This document shows positions 12,555 through 25,496 of a stretch of DNA of 64,000 bases, in pieces. Source of the DNA: Panulirus ornatus (taxonomy: Eukaryota > Arthropoda > Malacostraca > Decapoda > Palinuridae); NCBI RefSeq assembly GCF_036320965.1, contig NC_092225.1:57552424-57616423 (forward strand). Direction: 5' to 3'. The position numbers and the translations under genes are program-made. The notes under the pieces are model-generated. The model saw only the letters and a program-made list of their open reading frames with translations. It had not been told where the DNA came from and did no database searches. Position 1 is the stretch's first letter. Every line of letters begins with the position of its first letter.

Positions 12555-12592
<38 letters not shown>
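12555..12592. repeat. (GT)n microsatellite
   Basis: About 19 GT units. Confidence 0.99.
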
Positions 12593-12593
<1 letters not shown>

Positions 12594-13103
12594 CTAACAT
12601 CATAGTATAAATTACTCCGTATTAACGTGTATGTTCCATCACATACGAGTGAAGAGAGTTCCCAGTGTCTACAACGCATCGAACCGTCAGTCACATAACC
12701 ACATAATAATTCGAGGCGTTTACATGTTCTCAACTGGAGGTGGCGTCCTTTAATCTAGAAAAAAAAGATGAAAGAAAAGAAAAAGCAAATGCCTTATGAC
12801 CTTCCCATGACCTCTCTAGCTCGGCCACGTCCTCATCTCCCCTCCCAGTCACTCCCTGGCCTCCCATGACCGTGTATAAACAGCTACACCAATTACTACA
12901 AACACTCACCCTACCCCATCCATCAACCAGCGGTGGAATGACCGTTTCAGTGGACTCGGTAAACTGCTGAAATATTGGTGTTTGGGTTGGATTCTTGTTA
13001 ACAAGAACTTATGATGTCCTGTTTTGTATTCTTTCATAGATATTTTAATTACTAATTCACTGTAGGATAATTAGACAGTACTGGATACAGTAATTAAAGC
13101 GAG
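12593..13103. other. Unassigned sequence
   Basis: No recognisable feature. Confidence 0.4.
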
Positions 13104-13126
13104 ATATATATATATATATATATATT
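13104..13126. repeat. Short (AT)n array next to LINE A poly(A)
   Basis: About 11 AT units immediately outside the T run that is the poly(A) end of the minus-strand LINE. Confidence 0.95.
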
Positions 13127-13968
13127 CTTTTTTTTTTTTTTTTTTTTTTATACTTTGCCGCTGTCTCCCGCGTTTGCGAGGTAGCGCAAGGAAACAGACG
13201 AAAGAAATGGCCCAACCCCCCCCCATACACATGTACATACACACGTCCACACACGCAAATATACATACCTACACAGCTTTCCATGGTTTACCCCAGACGC
13301 TTCACATGCCTTGATTCACTCCACTGACAGCACGTCAACCCCTGTATACCACATCGCTCCAATTCACTCTATTCCTTGCCCTCCTTACACCCTCCTGCAT
13401 GTTCAGGCCCCGATCACACAAAATCTTTTTCACTCCATCTTTCCACCTCCAATTTGGTCTCCCTCTTCTCCTCGTTCCCTCCACCTCCGACACATATATC
13501 CTCTTGGTCAATCTTTCCTCACTCATTCTCTCCATGTGCCCAAACCATTTCAAAACACCCTCTTCTGCTCTCTCAACCACGCTCTTTTTATTTCCACACA
13601 TCTCTCTTACCCTTACGTTACTTACTCGATCAAACCACCTCACACCACACATTGTCCTCAAACATCTCATTTCCAGCACATCCATCCTCCTGCGCACAAC
13701 TCTATCCATAGCCCACGCCTCGCAACCATACAACATTGTTGGAACCACTATTCCTTCAAACATACCCATTTTTGCTTTCCGAGATAATGTTCTCGACTTC
13801 CACACATTTTTCAAGGCTCCCAAAATTTTCGCCCCCTCCCCCACCCTATGATCCACTTCCGCTTCCATGGTTCCATCCGCTGACAGATCCACTCCCAGAT
13901 ATCTAAAACACTTCACTTCCTCCAGTTTTTCTCCATTCAAACTCACCTCCCAATTGACTTGACCCTCA

Positions 13969-13972
<4 letters not shown>
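13127..13972 (-). mobile_element. LINE family A, best 3' copy
   Basis: On the minus strand the element starts abruptly at an (AT)n array (13972). It runs through the RT C-terminal region, a stop, a 3' UTR of about 170 bp (ccatggaaagctgtgtaggt, cgcgtgtgtgga, tttctttcgtctgtttcctt) and the terminal gctacctcgcaaacgcggga, and ends in a run of A. It is 5'-truncated. Other copies with nearly identical 3' UTR lie at 16.5, 36.5 and 53.7 kb. C-terminal motifs such as YGCEAW, LKWFGHMERM and GRPNWRWKDGVKK are typical of the RTE-like or endonuclease-reverse-transcriptase group of arthropods. I do not fix the clade. Confidence 0.9.
13335..13946 (-). pseudogene. LINE A ORF2 C-terminal fragment, open for 203 codons
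   Basis: The frame is uninterrupted from the truncation point (upstream in-frame codons continue to about 13972) to its natural stop. Visible in order are KCFRYLGVDLSADG (the conserved segment after the RT palm), AKILGALKNVWKSR, GIVVPTMLYGCEAWA, EMRCLRTMCGVRWFDRVSN, LKWFGHMERMSEERL, GTRRRGRPNWRWKDGVKKI and a terminal RVNWSDVVYRG. The catalytic FADD motif lies upstream of the truncation and is missing, so no RT activity is possible. The lack of stops or frameshifts points to a comparatively young insertion. The first Met is internal and is not a real start. Confidence 0.85.

Positions 13973-14035
<63 letters not shown>
13973..14035. repeat. (AT)n array
   Basis: About 30 TA units between the 5'-truncated LINE A and the fold-back element. 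Confidence 0.98.
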
Positions 14036-14070
14036 GTTGGAAAGGATCACAATTTGCGCGTGATCAAGAT

Positions 14071-14278
14071 ATTCCTATGAGTCCACGGGGAAAATGAAAC
14101 ACGATAAGGTCCCAAATGCACTTTTGTGCAATAATCACCAAATGGCGTCCTAGCTTCGTCTCTCCGATGTATATCAACTGATTTACGTTTCTCTCTTGTG
14201 TCTCCCCTGATGATGTGATTATTACACGAAAGTGCAGTTGGGAACATATCGTCTTTCATTTTCCCCGTGGACTCATAG

Positions 14279-14282
<4 letters not shown>
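14071..14282. mobile_element. Fold-back element with 68-bp inverted arms
   Basis: The left arm 14071-14138 and right arm 14215-14282 are reverse complements with 62 of 68 matches by my alignment. Both arms begin attcctatgagtccacgggg. The 76-bp loop contains ccaaatggcgtcctagcttc and tgtctcccctgatgat. A solo piece of the same repeat (arm plus loop part) lies at 40725-40815. The structure fits a MITE or an inverted dimer of a dispersed repeat. It has no ORF. The right arm runs straight into an (AT)n array, and no target duplication can be seen in that context. Confidence 0.85.

Positions 14283-14346
<64 letters not shown>
14281..14346. repeat. (AT)n array
   Basis: About 33 units linking the fold-back element to family D copy 2. 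Confidence 0.98.
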
Positions 14347-14348
<2 letters not shown>

Positions 14349-14589
14349 TTCTTTCTTTCAAACTATTCGTCATTTCCCGGATTAGCGAGGTAGCGTTAAG
14401 AACAGAGGACTGGGCCTTTGAGGGAATACCCTCACCTGGTCCAATTCTCTGTTCTTTCTTTTGGAAAATTGAAAAAAAAAAAAAAAAACCGAGAGGGGAG
14501 GATTTACAGCCCCCCGCTCCCTCCCCTTTTCGCCTTCTACGACACGCAGGGAATACGTGGGAAGTATTCTTAATCCCCTATCCCCAGGG

Positions 14590-14591
<2 letters not shown>
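14347..14591 (-). mobile_element. SINE-like family D, copy 2
   Basis: Full-length minus-strand copy. The tail (tttcaaactattcgtcattt, gattagcgaggtagcgttaa) is at the low-coordinate end and the head (cccctatccccaggga) at 14590. (AT)n arrays flank both sides. Confidence 0.85.

Positions 14592-14648
<57 letters not shown>
14592..14648. repeat. (AT)n array
   Basis: About 28 units directly at the 5' end of family D copy 2. Confidence 0.98.
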
Positions 14649-14650
<2 letters not shown>

Positions 14651-15280
14651 TAACACGTCTCTGAATTCCACATTTAAGGTATATGCAAAAAGTTCCTGAA
14701 TTTCATGAAGAAGGGTTATCAGTACAGCGAATTGTTCGAAATACATGCCGGACAAGTTTAGCTAGAAACAGTAAACTAAGAACAAACACTAACGCACTCT
14801 AACCTACACACAAGGACAATATCTAAGAAATCTACGTGAGGCGAAATGCTGTAGAGTTGGGCCAGATCCTACCCTGATGTCCTTAATAAATCTGGCCGAA
14901 TGATGTCCTTGACGCATATCCTGTCCCGATGTCCTAAACAAGTTTGTTCGAGGTTCTCCAGGGCAGATCCTGCCATCATGTCCAGCCTAAGTCTGTCCAA
15001 GGTTCCTCATAACCTGCGTGCGTGGCTGTCCTGTGCAGGTATAGCTAAGGTCTCTGGCACACATCGCTCGCCAAGGTTTCAGCTCAATTTCTGCTTCAGA
15101 ACTTAATTTTTTTCCACAAAATCACAGAGTTGAGCTTACAGTTTGGTAACCAACCATGTTGGATATCTGGCTGGACTATCTTCCTCTGGGACAGATATAC
15201 CATAAGTTCTCCGAGGCTTACCCTAACCAAACCTCTTCACGATTTGGTATTCTTTCACTGTAAGAAATCAGAAAGAAGTC
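14649..15280. other. Unassigned sequence
   Basis: The words agatcctaccctgatgtcct, tatcctgtcccgatgtccta and agatcctgccatcatgtcc (about 14863-14982) look like a degenerate short repeat. Nothing else is recognisable. Confidence 0.4.
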
Positions 15281-15610
15281 CTAAATAGCATGCGGAAGGC
15301 AGTTCCCTATGTGTGTGATCGCTGTGAGGAACACTGTACCCTTAGAAAGATCCTGTTCGTATACAGGCATCAAGAACTGTACATCATCACAATTCACAGC
15401 TTCTCTGTGCCGCCTCACCAGAGGTAAGGGCTTCAGCTCACTCGTCGTACAGAAGTCATGACTAATGTGCTGTTGGTAGTTCTCTACGCGTGTGATCACT
15501 GGGAAGAATTCTGTACCCTTACAGGTAAATCCTGTCTGCCTTATACTGGCATCAGAACTGCTCGTCATCGCTATTCACAGCGTGTCTGTGCATCAGCTAC
15601 AGGCAGGGAG
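15281..15610. repeat. Diverged tandem duplication, period about 177 bp
   Basis: Segments starting near 15300 and 15478 share ordered words: tgtgtgatcnctg, ctgtacccttanag, atcctgt, ggcatca.gaactg, cacagc and ctcaccag. They are collinear but well diverged, which suggests an old tandem duplication. Short frames on either strand carry the repeat at peptide level but show no known domain. Confidence 0.6.
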
Positions 15611-16506
15611 TCCACCTCACCAGTATTCTGGCATCTCCTTCACATAAACATACACAGATGTGATCCTGCATTGCTCTGGCCGTCTCCTCCACAACACATA
15701 GGCGGACACTGAACAGCGTTGCTGGTCTGGGGTTATCTCTGGTAGGAGATGCATTGCTCGTAGCAATCATGTATGTTCGCTCACTACTGTTTGTTATTCA
15801 GGACAACAGAGAGTCTATATAGATAAATTTCACTTCCTTTGCGTATCTCCTACAGATATTCTCATCTCCTTTCACTGGTATGATACAAAGATTAATTACT
15901 TTTTCTTCCCATTCCTCATAGAATAGTCAAATCTATCTCACAGCAGGAGAGCAGAGAGTTTCAGAAACAGTGAATACCTAAAATGAACAAAAACTCCAAA
16001 TTCTGTGAGAGTTGAGTTACTTTCTTATAAAGTTATTCAAGCACTTCATATGGACATGCACTAACCTCAACGAACAATACTCCATCTGATAACACGTTAC
16101 GCTCGCGTTAGCAACAGTGGCGTCACCAATGCTACAATCAGCAACACTGACGTCAGCAGCTCGAGTAAGGGCAACGCAACCACATTGTGATGTCAAGAGT
16201 TCTTAGAACCCGAGACGTCGAAGTCTTCCCACGCCAGTTCAACAATGACGGGGTCATGTCAGGCAAGTTATAGACCAGTAATTTGTTTCTTTATTACCCA
16301 GTTGTGTTGGAATATGTTTTAACGTAAAGTGTCGTCGTGTTATCAACTGCTTTGTCATGTTTTCCCCCTAAAGGTGTTCATCTGCAATTTACTGTAACGA
16401 GAAGTACTTAAGTTTTTCTAAGAGAAGTTGTTTTCAAATTGCTGGTCATTGACGGGACACGAGAAAGTGAGAAACTGTCATTATTACAGACGAAGAATAT
16501 CTTCAG
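15611..16506. other. Unassigned sequence
   Basis: No recognisable feature. Confidence 0.4.
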
Positions 16507-16684
16507 TTAGATCTTTTTTTTTTTTTTTTTTTTTTTTTTATACTTTGTCGCTGTCTCCCGCGTTTGCGAGGTAGCGCAAGGAAACAGACGAAAGAAATGG
16601 CCCAACCCTCCCCATACACATGTACATACACACGTCCACACACGCAAATATACATACCTACACAGCTTTCCATGGTTTAGATCT
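16507..16684 (-). mobile_element. LINE A 3'-UTR insertion with 8-bp target duplication
   Basis: Bases 16515-16676 hold only the last part of the family A 3' UTR (minus strand: ccatggaaagctgtgtaggt through cgggagacagcgacaaagta) and a 25-base A tail. The flanks are ttagatct at 16507-16514 and ttagatct at 16677-16684, a perfect 8-bp duplication. It is therefore a severely 5'-truncated LINE insertion made by target-primed reverse transcription into non-repetitive DNA. No (AT)n array is present here, unlike most other copies. Confidence 0.9.
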
Positions 16685-18114
16685 ATATACACGATAAATG
16701 GTGATTCTAAAGATGCCAGTGATATTTACGAAGGGTATCATCTATAAATGATAATATATCATTCGAAAGTTTATCATTCTTTACTATGAATAACAAACTA
16801 ATTCTTTCCATACACTATTGAAGTTACTGACAGTAAGACAAAGATTCCAAAACCAACATTATCGTAGAAACACATTATAATATATTACCACAAACCTGAA
16901 TGACATTTCCTGAACACATTTTAGACCGTAAAAATGTTTTTACATAACTGCAAACAACTGATCGTGATTATAATGAGACAGATTTAGCAACGGGAGGTAT
17001 CAAGTAACACAGTATTGTCCATCTGTACAAATTTACATTTACTGGGCCTTGTTTTCGTTGGTTTGAAAATGCTTTCCACATTCTTCTGAAACAAAATATT
17101 TCATTTTGCAAATAATCCAACTCTTTGTGTTAAGGTGATTGCAACGGTATGAATTTAGAGGGAGAGGAAATTACTGCCAGGTGAAATACTGTCTTATTAA
17201 GCCCCTCGTCTTGCTCCCGACACCCACTGAATCTTAAGCTAGAGGCCTAAGATATATCTCTGTATTACTATCCATTATGTATTATACCTTTACTGATGCA
17301 TTACCCTTTTAATACATGTCAGTCTGCCTGATATCTGAAGTGATCATACTAATAATGGTGATATGCTGTATCAAGATATCATTCTGATGAAGGATAGACC
17401 TTCATACACATCATACAAGGTGATCAGTTTCGCTGTAGACACCAATGTCTTCCATCTCCCCACTATTGTCCGACCCTCTGGATCCAACTCCAAGTCTCCA
17501 GTGTCCCTTTCATACTTTTCCCTGGACTCTACACTGACAGTGCCCCTTTCTATCTCACCGGGCACTCAGTAAATCCTTAGTTGTCTAAATGAACATAAAC
17601 GTTCCTTAATCCTCTCTTTGTATAACAAGGCATCACACTCTCTCTTGTGTTTGCCAAACGCTTTCGTAGACGCTAACACTCTCCTTGATCCTCTCTCTCT
17701 CTCTCTCTCTTACTCTATGGACACAACGTCTTCTGTGTCTGCAGCAGCCGCCCTGAGCATCCATACTGCTCCTTAATGTGTCACTGGACAAAACTCTCCC
17801 ATTACCTCCCCCCCTTCTCACCGTCTTCCTGAGCATGTATACTTGTTTTGCCCTTCACTGTCACTCACGCAGACTAAGCTCGTTCTTCTCGAGTCTGTCA
17901 GCGTCATCCTAGTCCTTATTTACTACTCTCTTTAACGGGTTATATTTACCAATCGGTTTGGACTCAGGGCTGCTGATGGCTTGGAAAGGCCAGCAAATGT
18001 CAGGGAATGATTTGATCATGAGAACGGCTCATAAAACCGATATGTCACCGCTGAAAAAGAAAAAAAAAAGAATACATGTATCATTTCATTGTAAAGTGAA
18101 TGAATACTTTCCAA

Positions 18115-18117
<3 letters not shown>
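16685..18117. other. Unassigned, with a short (CT)n tract
   Basis: A (CT)9-like tract lies at about 17692-17710 and an A run at about 18060. No assignable coding sequence. Confidence 0.4.

Positions 18118-18192
<75 letters not shown>
18118..18192. repeat. (GA)n microsatellite
   Basis: About 37 uninterrupted units. Confidence 0.99.
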
Positions 18193-18194
<2 letters not shown>

Positions 18195-18793
18195 ATCCTC
18201 CTTGTAAAGCAGATGTTTGAAAATAAAGTCACATCACCTTGAGTACCTTCGAGAAGGATCCTCCGGGCGAGTTGGGGCATGTGCGCGGCAATACCGCCAA
18301 AGACCGAGGACTCTCGTTTGCCATCTCCAGCAGAAGCCGACACACATATTTCTCGAGGCGAAAGTAATTTTCCCCCGGGGTTGGGTACCGTCGAGCGCTA
18401 CCATCCTCGCCCAGGCTGCCAGGGTGTCATGTATCTTCTAAATGGTCCGGTTTTACTGAGCACTTTCATACCGTTGCTCTTCCCCTTGAACCTTTTTTTT
18501 TTTTTTTTTTCCTGGGCCACAACGCAAGCTGAAGTAATGCCATTTATCACTGAAATACTTCACCCATGTCGGTAGCGATGGTCATTTCTGTTCTAATTTC
18601 CTGCATGGTTCATGCAAAACCTGATTAACTTCCAGACTCCTCTGTCATATGATTTGAATTGAATCCGATTTAAAGAAGAAGAAAAATTACCTCTTTATGT
18701 GATTAAGGAAAGGCTGAAGAGTAAAAACGAGTTCAATGAAAAAAAAAAAACTTCATTTTCTGCTTGTTATTGCATAAAGATCAGTTAATGTTT

Positions 18794-18795
<2 letters not shown>
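18193..18795. other. Unassigned sequence
   Basis: Contains homopolymer T (about 18494-18511) and A (about 18740) runs. No feature recognised. Confidence 0.4.

Positions 18796-18859
<64 letters not shown>
18796..18859. repeat. (GA)n microsatellite
   Basis: About 32 uninterrupted units. Confidence 0.99.
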
Positions 18860-18862
<3 letters not shown>

Positions 18863-21289
18863 TACGTAACGCATTGGAAAAATGCATGAGGCCCGGCAGC
18901 CTCGTGAAAGTGGACGCACCACACCCACACCATCAGGGGATCTCGTCCACCAGTGTCCTGGTCATTCTTCTTCTAATCTACTGGTATGACGAAGGTGATG
19001 GTTTTCACCATCCATGATTCCCTTCCAATAGCACGAATTTTCATCCAAACCTTTGCAACATTCGATTTACTTTGTGGCCGTCGGCAGCTCAATGGTAGGT
19101 CGTTGTTTTGTCTATTTCTTTCCCTAAACAGCTAAACTCTGGAACACTTATCATCTGTTTTCATTTACAGACTCGATCTCCGACTCTTTATCTAAAACGA
19201 TTAGACCATTTTTCCTGTTTTATTTCTAAATTATTTTTTTCTATACATCTCACTTACATCCTGGCCTAAAACAAAAGGACTGTTGTGCGTAACCGGAACC
19301 TATGAAATTAAAAAAAAAAAAGTGACTTACAGATCTATTGCGCTACGCGACAAATGTTGATTTCTAAAATGCCCAACTGGAACCCAGCATAATAAGATCA
19401 TAAATGCACATGTGAGAAAGACGAATGGCGCTGTATGTCTGAGCGTTTAGTTCTTCTTACCCTACAATCCCTCATTCCAGCCACATGTATCGCGAGAAAA
19501 AGATGAGTGATGCCTGAAGTTCTAAGGGGAAGCTTCTACCTTCCTACCCATGCAGGAACAAATCCTTTGGCGACCATCGGATGGCATCCGCAGGGGAAAC
19601 TCCCCCATCGCGACGCCATCTTTTGATACGGTGAATAATTATCTTGGCGCCTCAAACGCACTCCTCCCTCACTTGTCAATTAGGCTCCTTCCTCCCCTAA
19701 CTCGTTCCGCCACTCAGGATTCCGCGGTCCCTCATCTTAACTGCCACTCAAGACCACGCCACCCTCCAATTTTACAGTCACTCACAGCCCCAGGGGGCTC
19801 TTGCTTGTGCCGTGCCGCCCTTCAAGGCCACAGCGTCCTTACTGCTGACCACGTAACCCAACACCCTTTTCTTACCCCTTCCACAGCGATCTGGAGCAAA
19901 TGATCCGACATGTAACTGTCCTGTGCTCGACAGCTCGAATGTTTAAGTTCCAGGATGATTAACCTTAATTACACAGGCTGCAGTGAACATCCTATGCTCC
20001 AAAATTACCTTCCTTGACCAGAAATACCGTACAACAAGGCTACGTGATATGATTTGGTCTACACATTTACATACAGATGACAGGTAAGCAATACGTTAAA
20101 AAGATAGCCCAGAGTTTATGATGTTCTTTGAGTTCAGTGTAATAAGGTACCTATACTGATTGTCGTGGACTCAACATAGACATTAGGATCATAGAACAGA
20201 AGAGAACAGTTTTATATACATGGCCAAGAAAACTTTGTTAATCTTGAAAATGTCCGCAGTGAAGACCACATTACGGAATGGAGTAGTGTCTTAATATCAT
20301 ACAAGTCAAACAGTAGGAAAAGTGTGAAATTAACTTGAACATGCAACATTAACCTGTCAAATTAGAAGACCCTATAAGAATATCTACCAAAAAGAAGATT
20401 ATCTTTGTATATTTCTCACCTCAGACTTATAAAGGCTCATGTAACCTAACCTGGTGTTAGCGAACTTCTTTTCTATCAAGATCTTATGCCAATCTCCTGA
20501 CGAGGCTCCCAACATCTACCCCGGCATGTATAGCCCCCACTTTTCTTCCACTTATTTCCGCCGTGTACGTTTTCTTTTGATATTCATCCATCAATCTGAT
20601 GTTACAAATGATACACATCTCTGTGTCTAGACAATGTCAGTACACATCCTTGTCCGGCTCCCAAATGAAGATAAGAAAAGGTGTGACGGAAATACCGGAT
20701 TTCCTCGTGAAACGACGGAAGTGATAAGAATAAAATATCAGGTGTGTGAATATAGGAATACGAGAGATAACGAGGAGACGAATGAGGGAAAGACACGCCA
20801 AGGAGAAGTGGAACCCTGTGAACAGCAGTGATACCCTGTTGGTAAGCACTATGAGAGGCGAGAGATGACGTGGGTGGCTGGCTGGAGGTCTGAGACCCCG
20901 AGGAGCGATGCCTAGTGTTGGCCTGGGTTATCCACGGATAAACATGGATCCGGCCGAGCTTCCCAAACTCCTACGGTAAATCTGTGCCGAGAGCCTCGCC
21001 AACATTCCTGGCATGGCCAGACCGTGTCTGGGAATAGCCCAGCGTGTGCTGGTCTTCAGAATATTGTTGCGATGTTTGAATATCGAACAAATTGTGGGGG
21101 TTCATCTGATATTCAGGTTTGTTGCGCTTCGTGAGTGAAAGCGTTTGCTCCTATAGCCAGAGAGATCTTTAATCATTATCTTAATTTCCAATATATCACC
21201 ATAATCAACAGTGATTAAAAGGTAATATTATCAAAAGTGAGCCAATTACCATTGCGTATCGGGAGATATACATCGAGCCGAACTTCTCA
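18860..21289. other. Unassigned sequence (2.4 kb)
   Basis: No repeat, RNA gene or coding domain recognised. A 117-codon plus frame (19550-19903) is Pro/Ser/Leu-rich with no family resemblance. Confidence 0.4.
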
Positions 21290-21560
21290 CTATTTCAACT
21301 GTACGGGGAAGTAGTTTAACACCCATGGGGCCCCCATCTCTTTGAACATTCTTTACCCTCGTGCATCGTTTTAAGCTGCTGGATGCTGGCTGCATTCATA
21401 ATCTTATGATTTACGTTATTCCATTTATTCACTACTCCTGCGGTATAATTCATTACATTCCCTTCTATCGTGTTGTTGTTGAATTTCATATTGCGGTCTC
21501 CGGTTCTTCTATACTTGTGTTTGTCGAAGATTAGTGCGCTGTTGATATCAGCTAACAGTT
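21290..21560 (-). mobile_element. Possible LINE ORF2 C-terminal remnant (CR1-like)
   Basis: The minus-strand frame below 21560 reads KHKYRRTGDRNMKF, then AGVVNKWNNVNHKIMNAASI and QQLKTMHEGK. This resembles the end of CR1/Jockey-group ORF2 proteins, where a basic segment (TRGH..KL) precedes FFS.RVV..WN.LP..VV.A.S...FK..LD. The W-N pair and the following hydrophobic-to-FK-like pattern fit, but several consensus residues are missing. It ends at a stop after KRWGPHGC. The call rests on pattern alone. Confidence 0.45.

Positions 21561-23079
<1,519 letters not shown>

Positions 23080-23125
<46 letters not shown>
23080..23125. repeat. (AT)n array
   Basis: About 22 units directly after the A-rich end of family D copy 4. 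Confidence 0.98.
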
Positions 23126-23126
<1 letters not shown>

Positions 23127-23639
23127 TTAAAAGCAATACGTAGTTTTGATGACTCCAGTTGTTGGCTATGGTGAGATCAACTGTTGTTAGGATGAAGCCA
23201 ATCAGCGTCGTGGCAAAAACCAATGAATGGTGTTGCGGTAAAACCCGCCAGAGGCCTCGTAAGAATGAACACATTTGCGAGGTATAAAATTCTATTAGTA
23301 AAAGCCGCATCAAAAATGTTTTACGCATTGGTGTCCACAGAAGCTGCGAGAAATTGAGTTGGATTATATCGTGAGCCGCTCTGCATCCGATCTTCAAAAT
23401 TTCCATGCATATTCATGCATAAATGACTGCATTACTTCCACATAACATGCATGCTGTATATCCGTATATCATACACCGTTCTGCTTCAATAGAACTGATC
23501 TGAGTTTACAGTGAACGAAGAGATGTGGTGTTATGGAGTCTCTAGTGTGATACCTAATTATTATTTTGCTTTGTCGGTGGTGTAGTGTCGGTGTCGTGTG
23601 TTGGTGATGGAGGTGTGTGACGGTTACGGTAGTAATAAA
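23126..23639. other. Unassigned sequence
   Basis: No recognisable feature. Confidence 0.4.
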
Positions 23640-23860
23640 CGTGCAAGAAGGAATACAAAGGAATACACAAAAAAATTAATAGACCATTGGGTCCTCTCGA
23701 GGCTGTTTGTGATACCGGAAGGTATTAGAAACTCACAGATTAACGTGGTGACAGGTAGAAGGTGGCCCCCTTTTTTTAAGGTGAATATGTTGGTCATTAC
23801 TATCACAAAGTACCTGATTTCAGACACTAACAACTTTCTCAATGGCGAGACTCACAAACC
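23640..23860 (-). mobile_element. CR1-like LINE 3' end remnant
   Basis: On the minus strand, gtgatagtaatgaccaacat followed by attcacctt aligns with the 3' end of the LINE at 31010-32915 (ctactaatccatgactaaca, ttacttgcccc). Both then reach a shared 3'-UTR word: agcctcgagaggacccaatg here and agcctcgtgagaacccagtg there. The same word occurs at the 3' side of the minus-strand LINE at 46.3 kb. Only the UTR and the last codons remain. Confidence 0.55.
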
Positions 23861-24554
23861 GCGCCTGGAGTAGCCCAAAACTAAGACAAGTTAATGATTT
23901 ACTGAGGTTGTGCTGAAGCAAGGCTACAAACAGCACAAATTAAACAGCATCTGTTTCTACGACGCGTCTTCGATATCGCCTCACACTGTTAGACACCCAG
24001 AGTAAACTACCTGACGAAGGAGAACAATCCAGTCCTTGTGACACTCCTCAAATAGAACACAGCTCCTCTTGCAAACACACCGGCACAAGAGGCAAGATGA
24101 ACGCTCATCGCATTAAGAAACTAATGAAGCAATGATACTTGTCCTTCTTCCACGATACCGATAATCTCTTCACGGCCATCAGTAAAAGAGTCCTTCGAGA
24201 AATGCGAAGAAATCGTATTAAGAGTCGAAGAGAATACCTGAGGCAGTCCAACACCAGTTAGTGGTATGAGTAAGTAAAAGTGGTTTAAGCAAGTAAACTA
24301 CTACTCCTTCTGGCATTATTCACCTCTCCAAGGAAGAAGCAACTGAAAATATGAAGTCTCTTCGCCACCAACTTACCAACGACTCTCCTACCCTGACACC
24401 AGCAGCCTCCCAGCCTGCCCTCCTATTCCAACACTCCCTCAGTCAGTTTTAAGAATCTGACGTTGACACACAACTACAACAGCCTCAAGGTAAACCGCTC
24501 CATTACACTCGCTGACTGACCTTTGAAACTCGACAAGATATTCTCAGGGGAGGT
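23861..24554. other. Unassigned sequence
   Basis: No recognisable feature. Confidence 0.4.
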
Positions 24555-24670
24555 TGTCCAAACCTTTCTCCTACAGCATCAGAGTCTTCCCCCTTCAGGA
24601 AAAATTCCCCGCGGACTGGAAGACTTCAGATGTCTTCCAGTACCGAAGTCAACACACTCATGATGTCTCG
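24555..24670 (+). mobile_element. Possible RT N-terminal motif of a LINE
   Basis: A plus frame reads EKFPADWKTSDVF. FP.DWK..NV.P is the characteristic segment near the RT start of CR1/Jockey-group LINEs, followed normally by FKKGD and NYRPISL. Those following motifs are not visible here, so the call is weak. Confidence 0.35.
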
Positions 24671-25002
24671 GTGAGTGGCGACATAATGACATCACCTCTG
24701 GATAAGGTTCTGTGCTTAAGTGGGCGTACACAGAGGTGTTCCTTCGACAGACTTCAGCAGTTTGGAAATGTGAAGACCTCCTCAACCATACTGCCTCGTC
24801 ATCTTCCTAGAGAGATGCATGGTACGTATGGCCTGAGTGGCCCTCATCTTCGCTTACCTCACTAATTCATTCGCCCTAGCCATTCATCTCAATCACCAAC
24901 GTAGCCATTAACAAATGCGTTTGGGGAGAAGCATCATCATTCAATGGTTCGCAAAGTTACTTGGTTAGCATCGTCAGGACATTCGTCAAGCGAATGTCCA
25001 GA

Positions 25003-25085
25003 AATAAATAAATAAGAGACTGAGAGACGCGGAATAAATAAGAGACTGAGAGACGCGAAATAAATAAGAGACTGAGAGACGCGAA
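25003..25085. repeat. 26-bp tandem repeat, 3 copies
   Basis: The unit aataaataagagactgagag plus acgcgg/acgcga is repeated three times with almost no divergence. Confidence 0.95.
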
Positions 25086-25304
25086 GAAAGATGAGTTTTC
25101 TGTTTCACCAAGTCCAGCGGGAGTCGCCACTTGAAGTGCAAGGAAAGTGTCGGTCCAAAACATACCAATCAATCTTACTTGACCCCAGCTTGGGGCCTGC
25201 CGAAACGAACATTATAATCCCTAAACTCTCCTAAATTACTAGGGGAAATAGTCCCTAAATCTAGTAATAAATTTCGGCATAATACCGTTTGACCCACTGG
25301 TGCC

Positions 25305-25307
<3 letters not shown>

Positions 25308-25375
<68 letters not shown>
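25308..25375. repeat. (AT)n array left of palindrome
   Basis: About 34 units. Confidence 0.98.
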
Positions 25376-25378
<3 letters not shown>

Positions 25379-25410
25379 TACAGTGCATATGAACGCGCAC
25401 TACCATATAA

Positions 25411-25496
25411 CATACAAACCTCCAACAGCCAGGATCGAACCCGGGAACCCTGCTACGCAGGTTCCCGGGTTCGATCCTGGCTGTTGGAGGTTTGTA

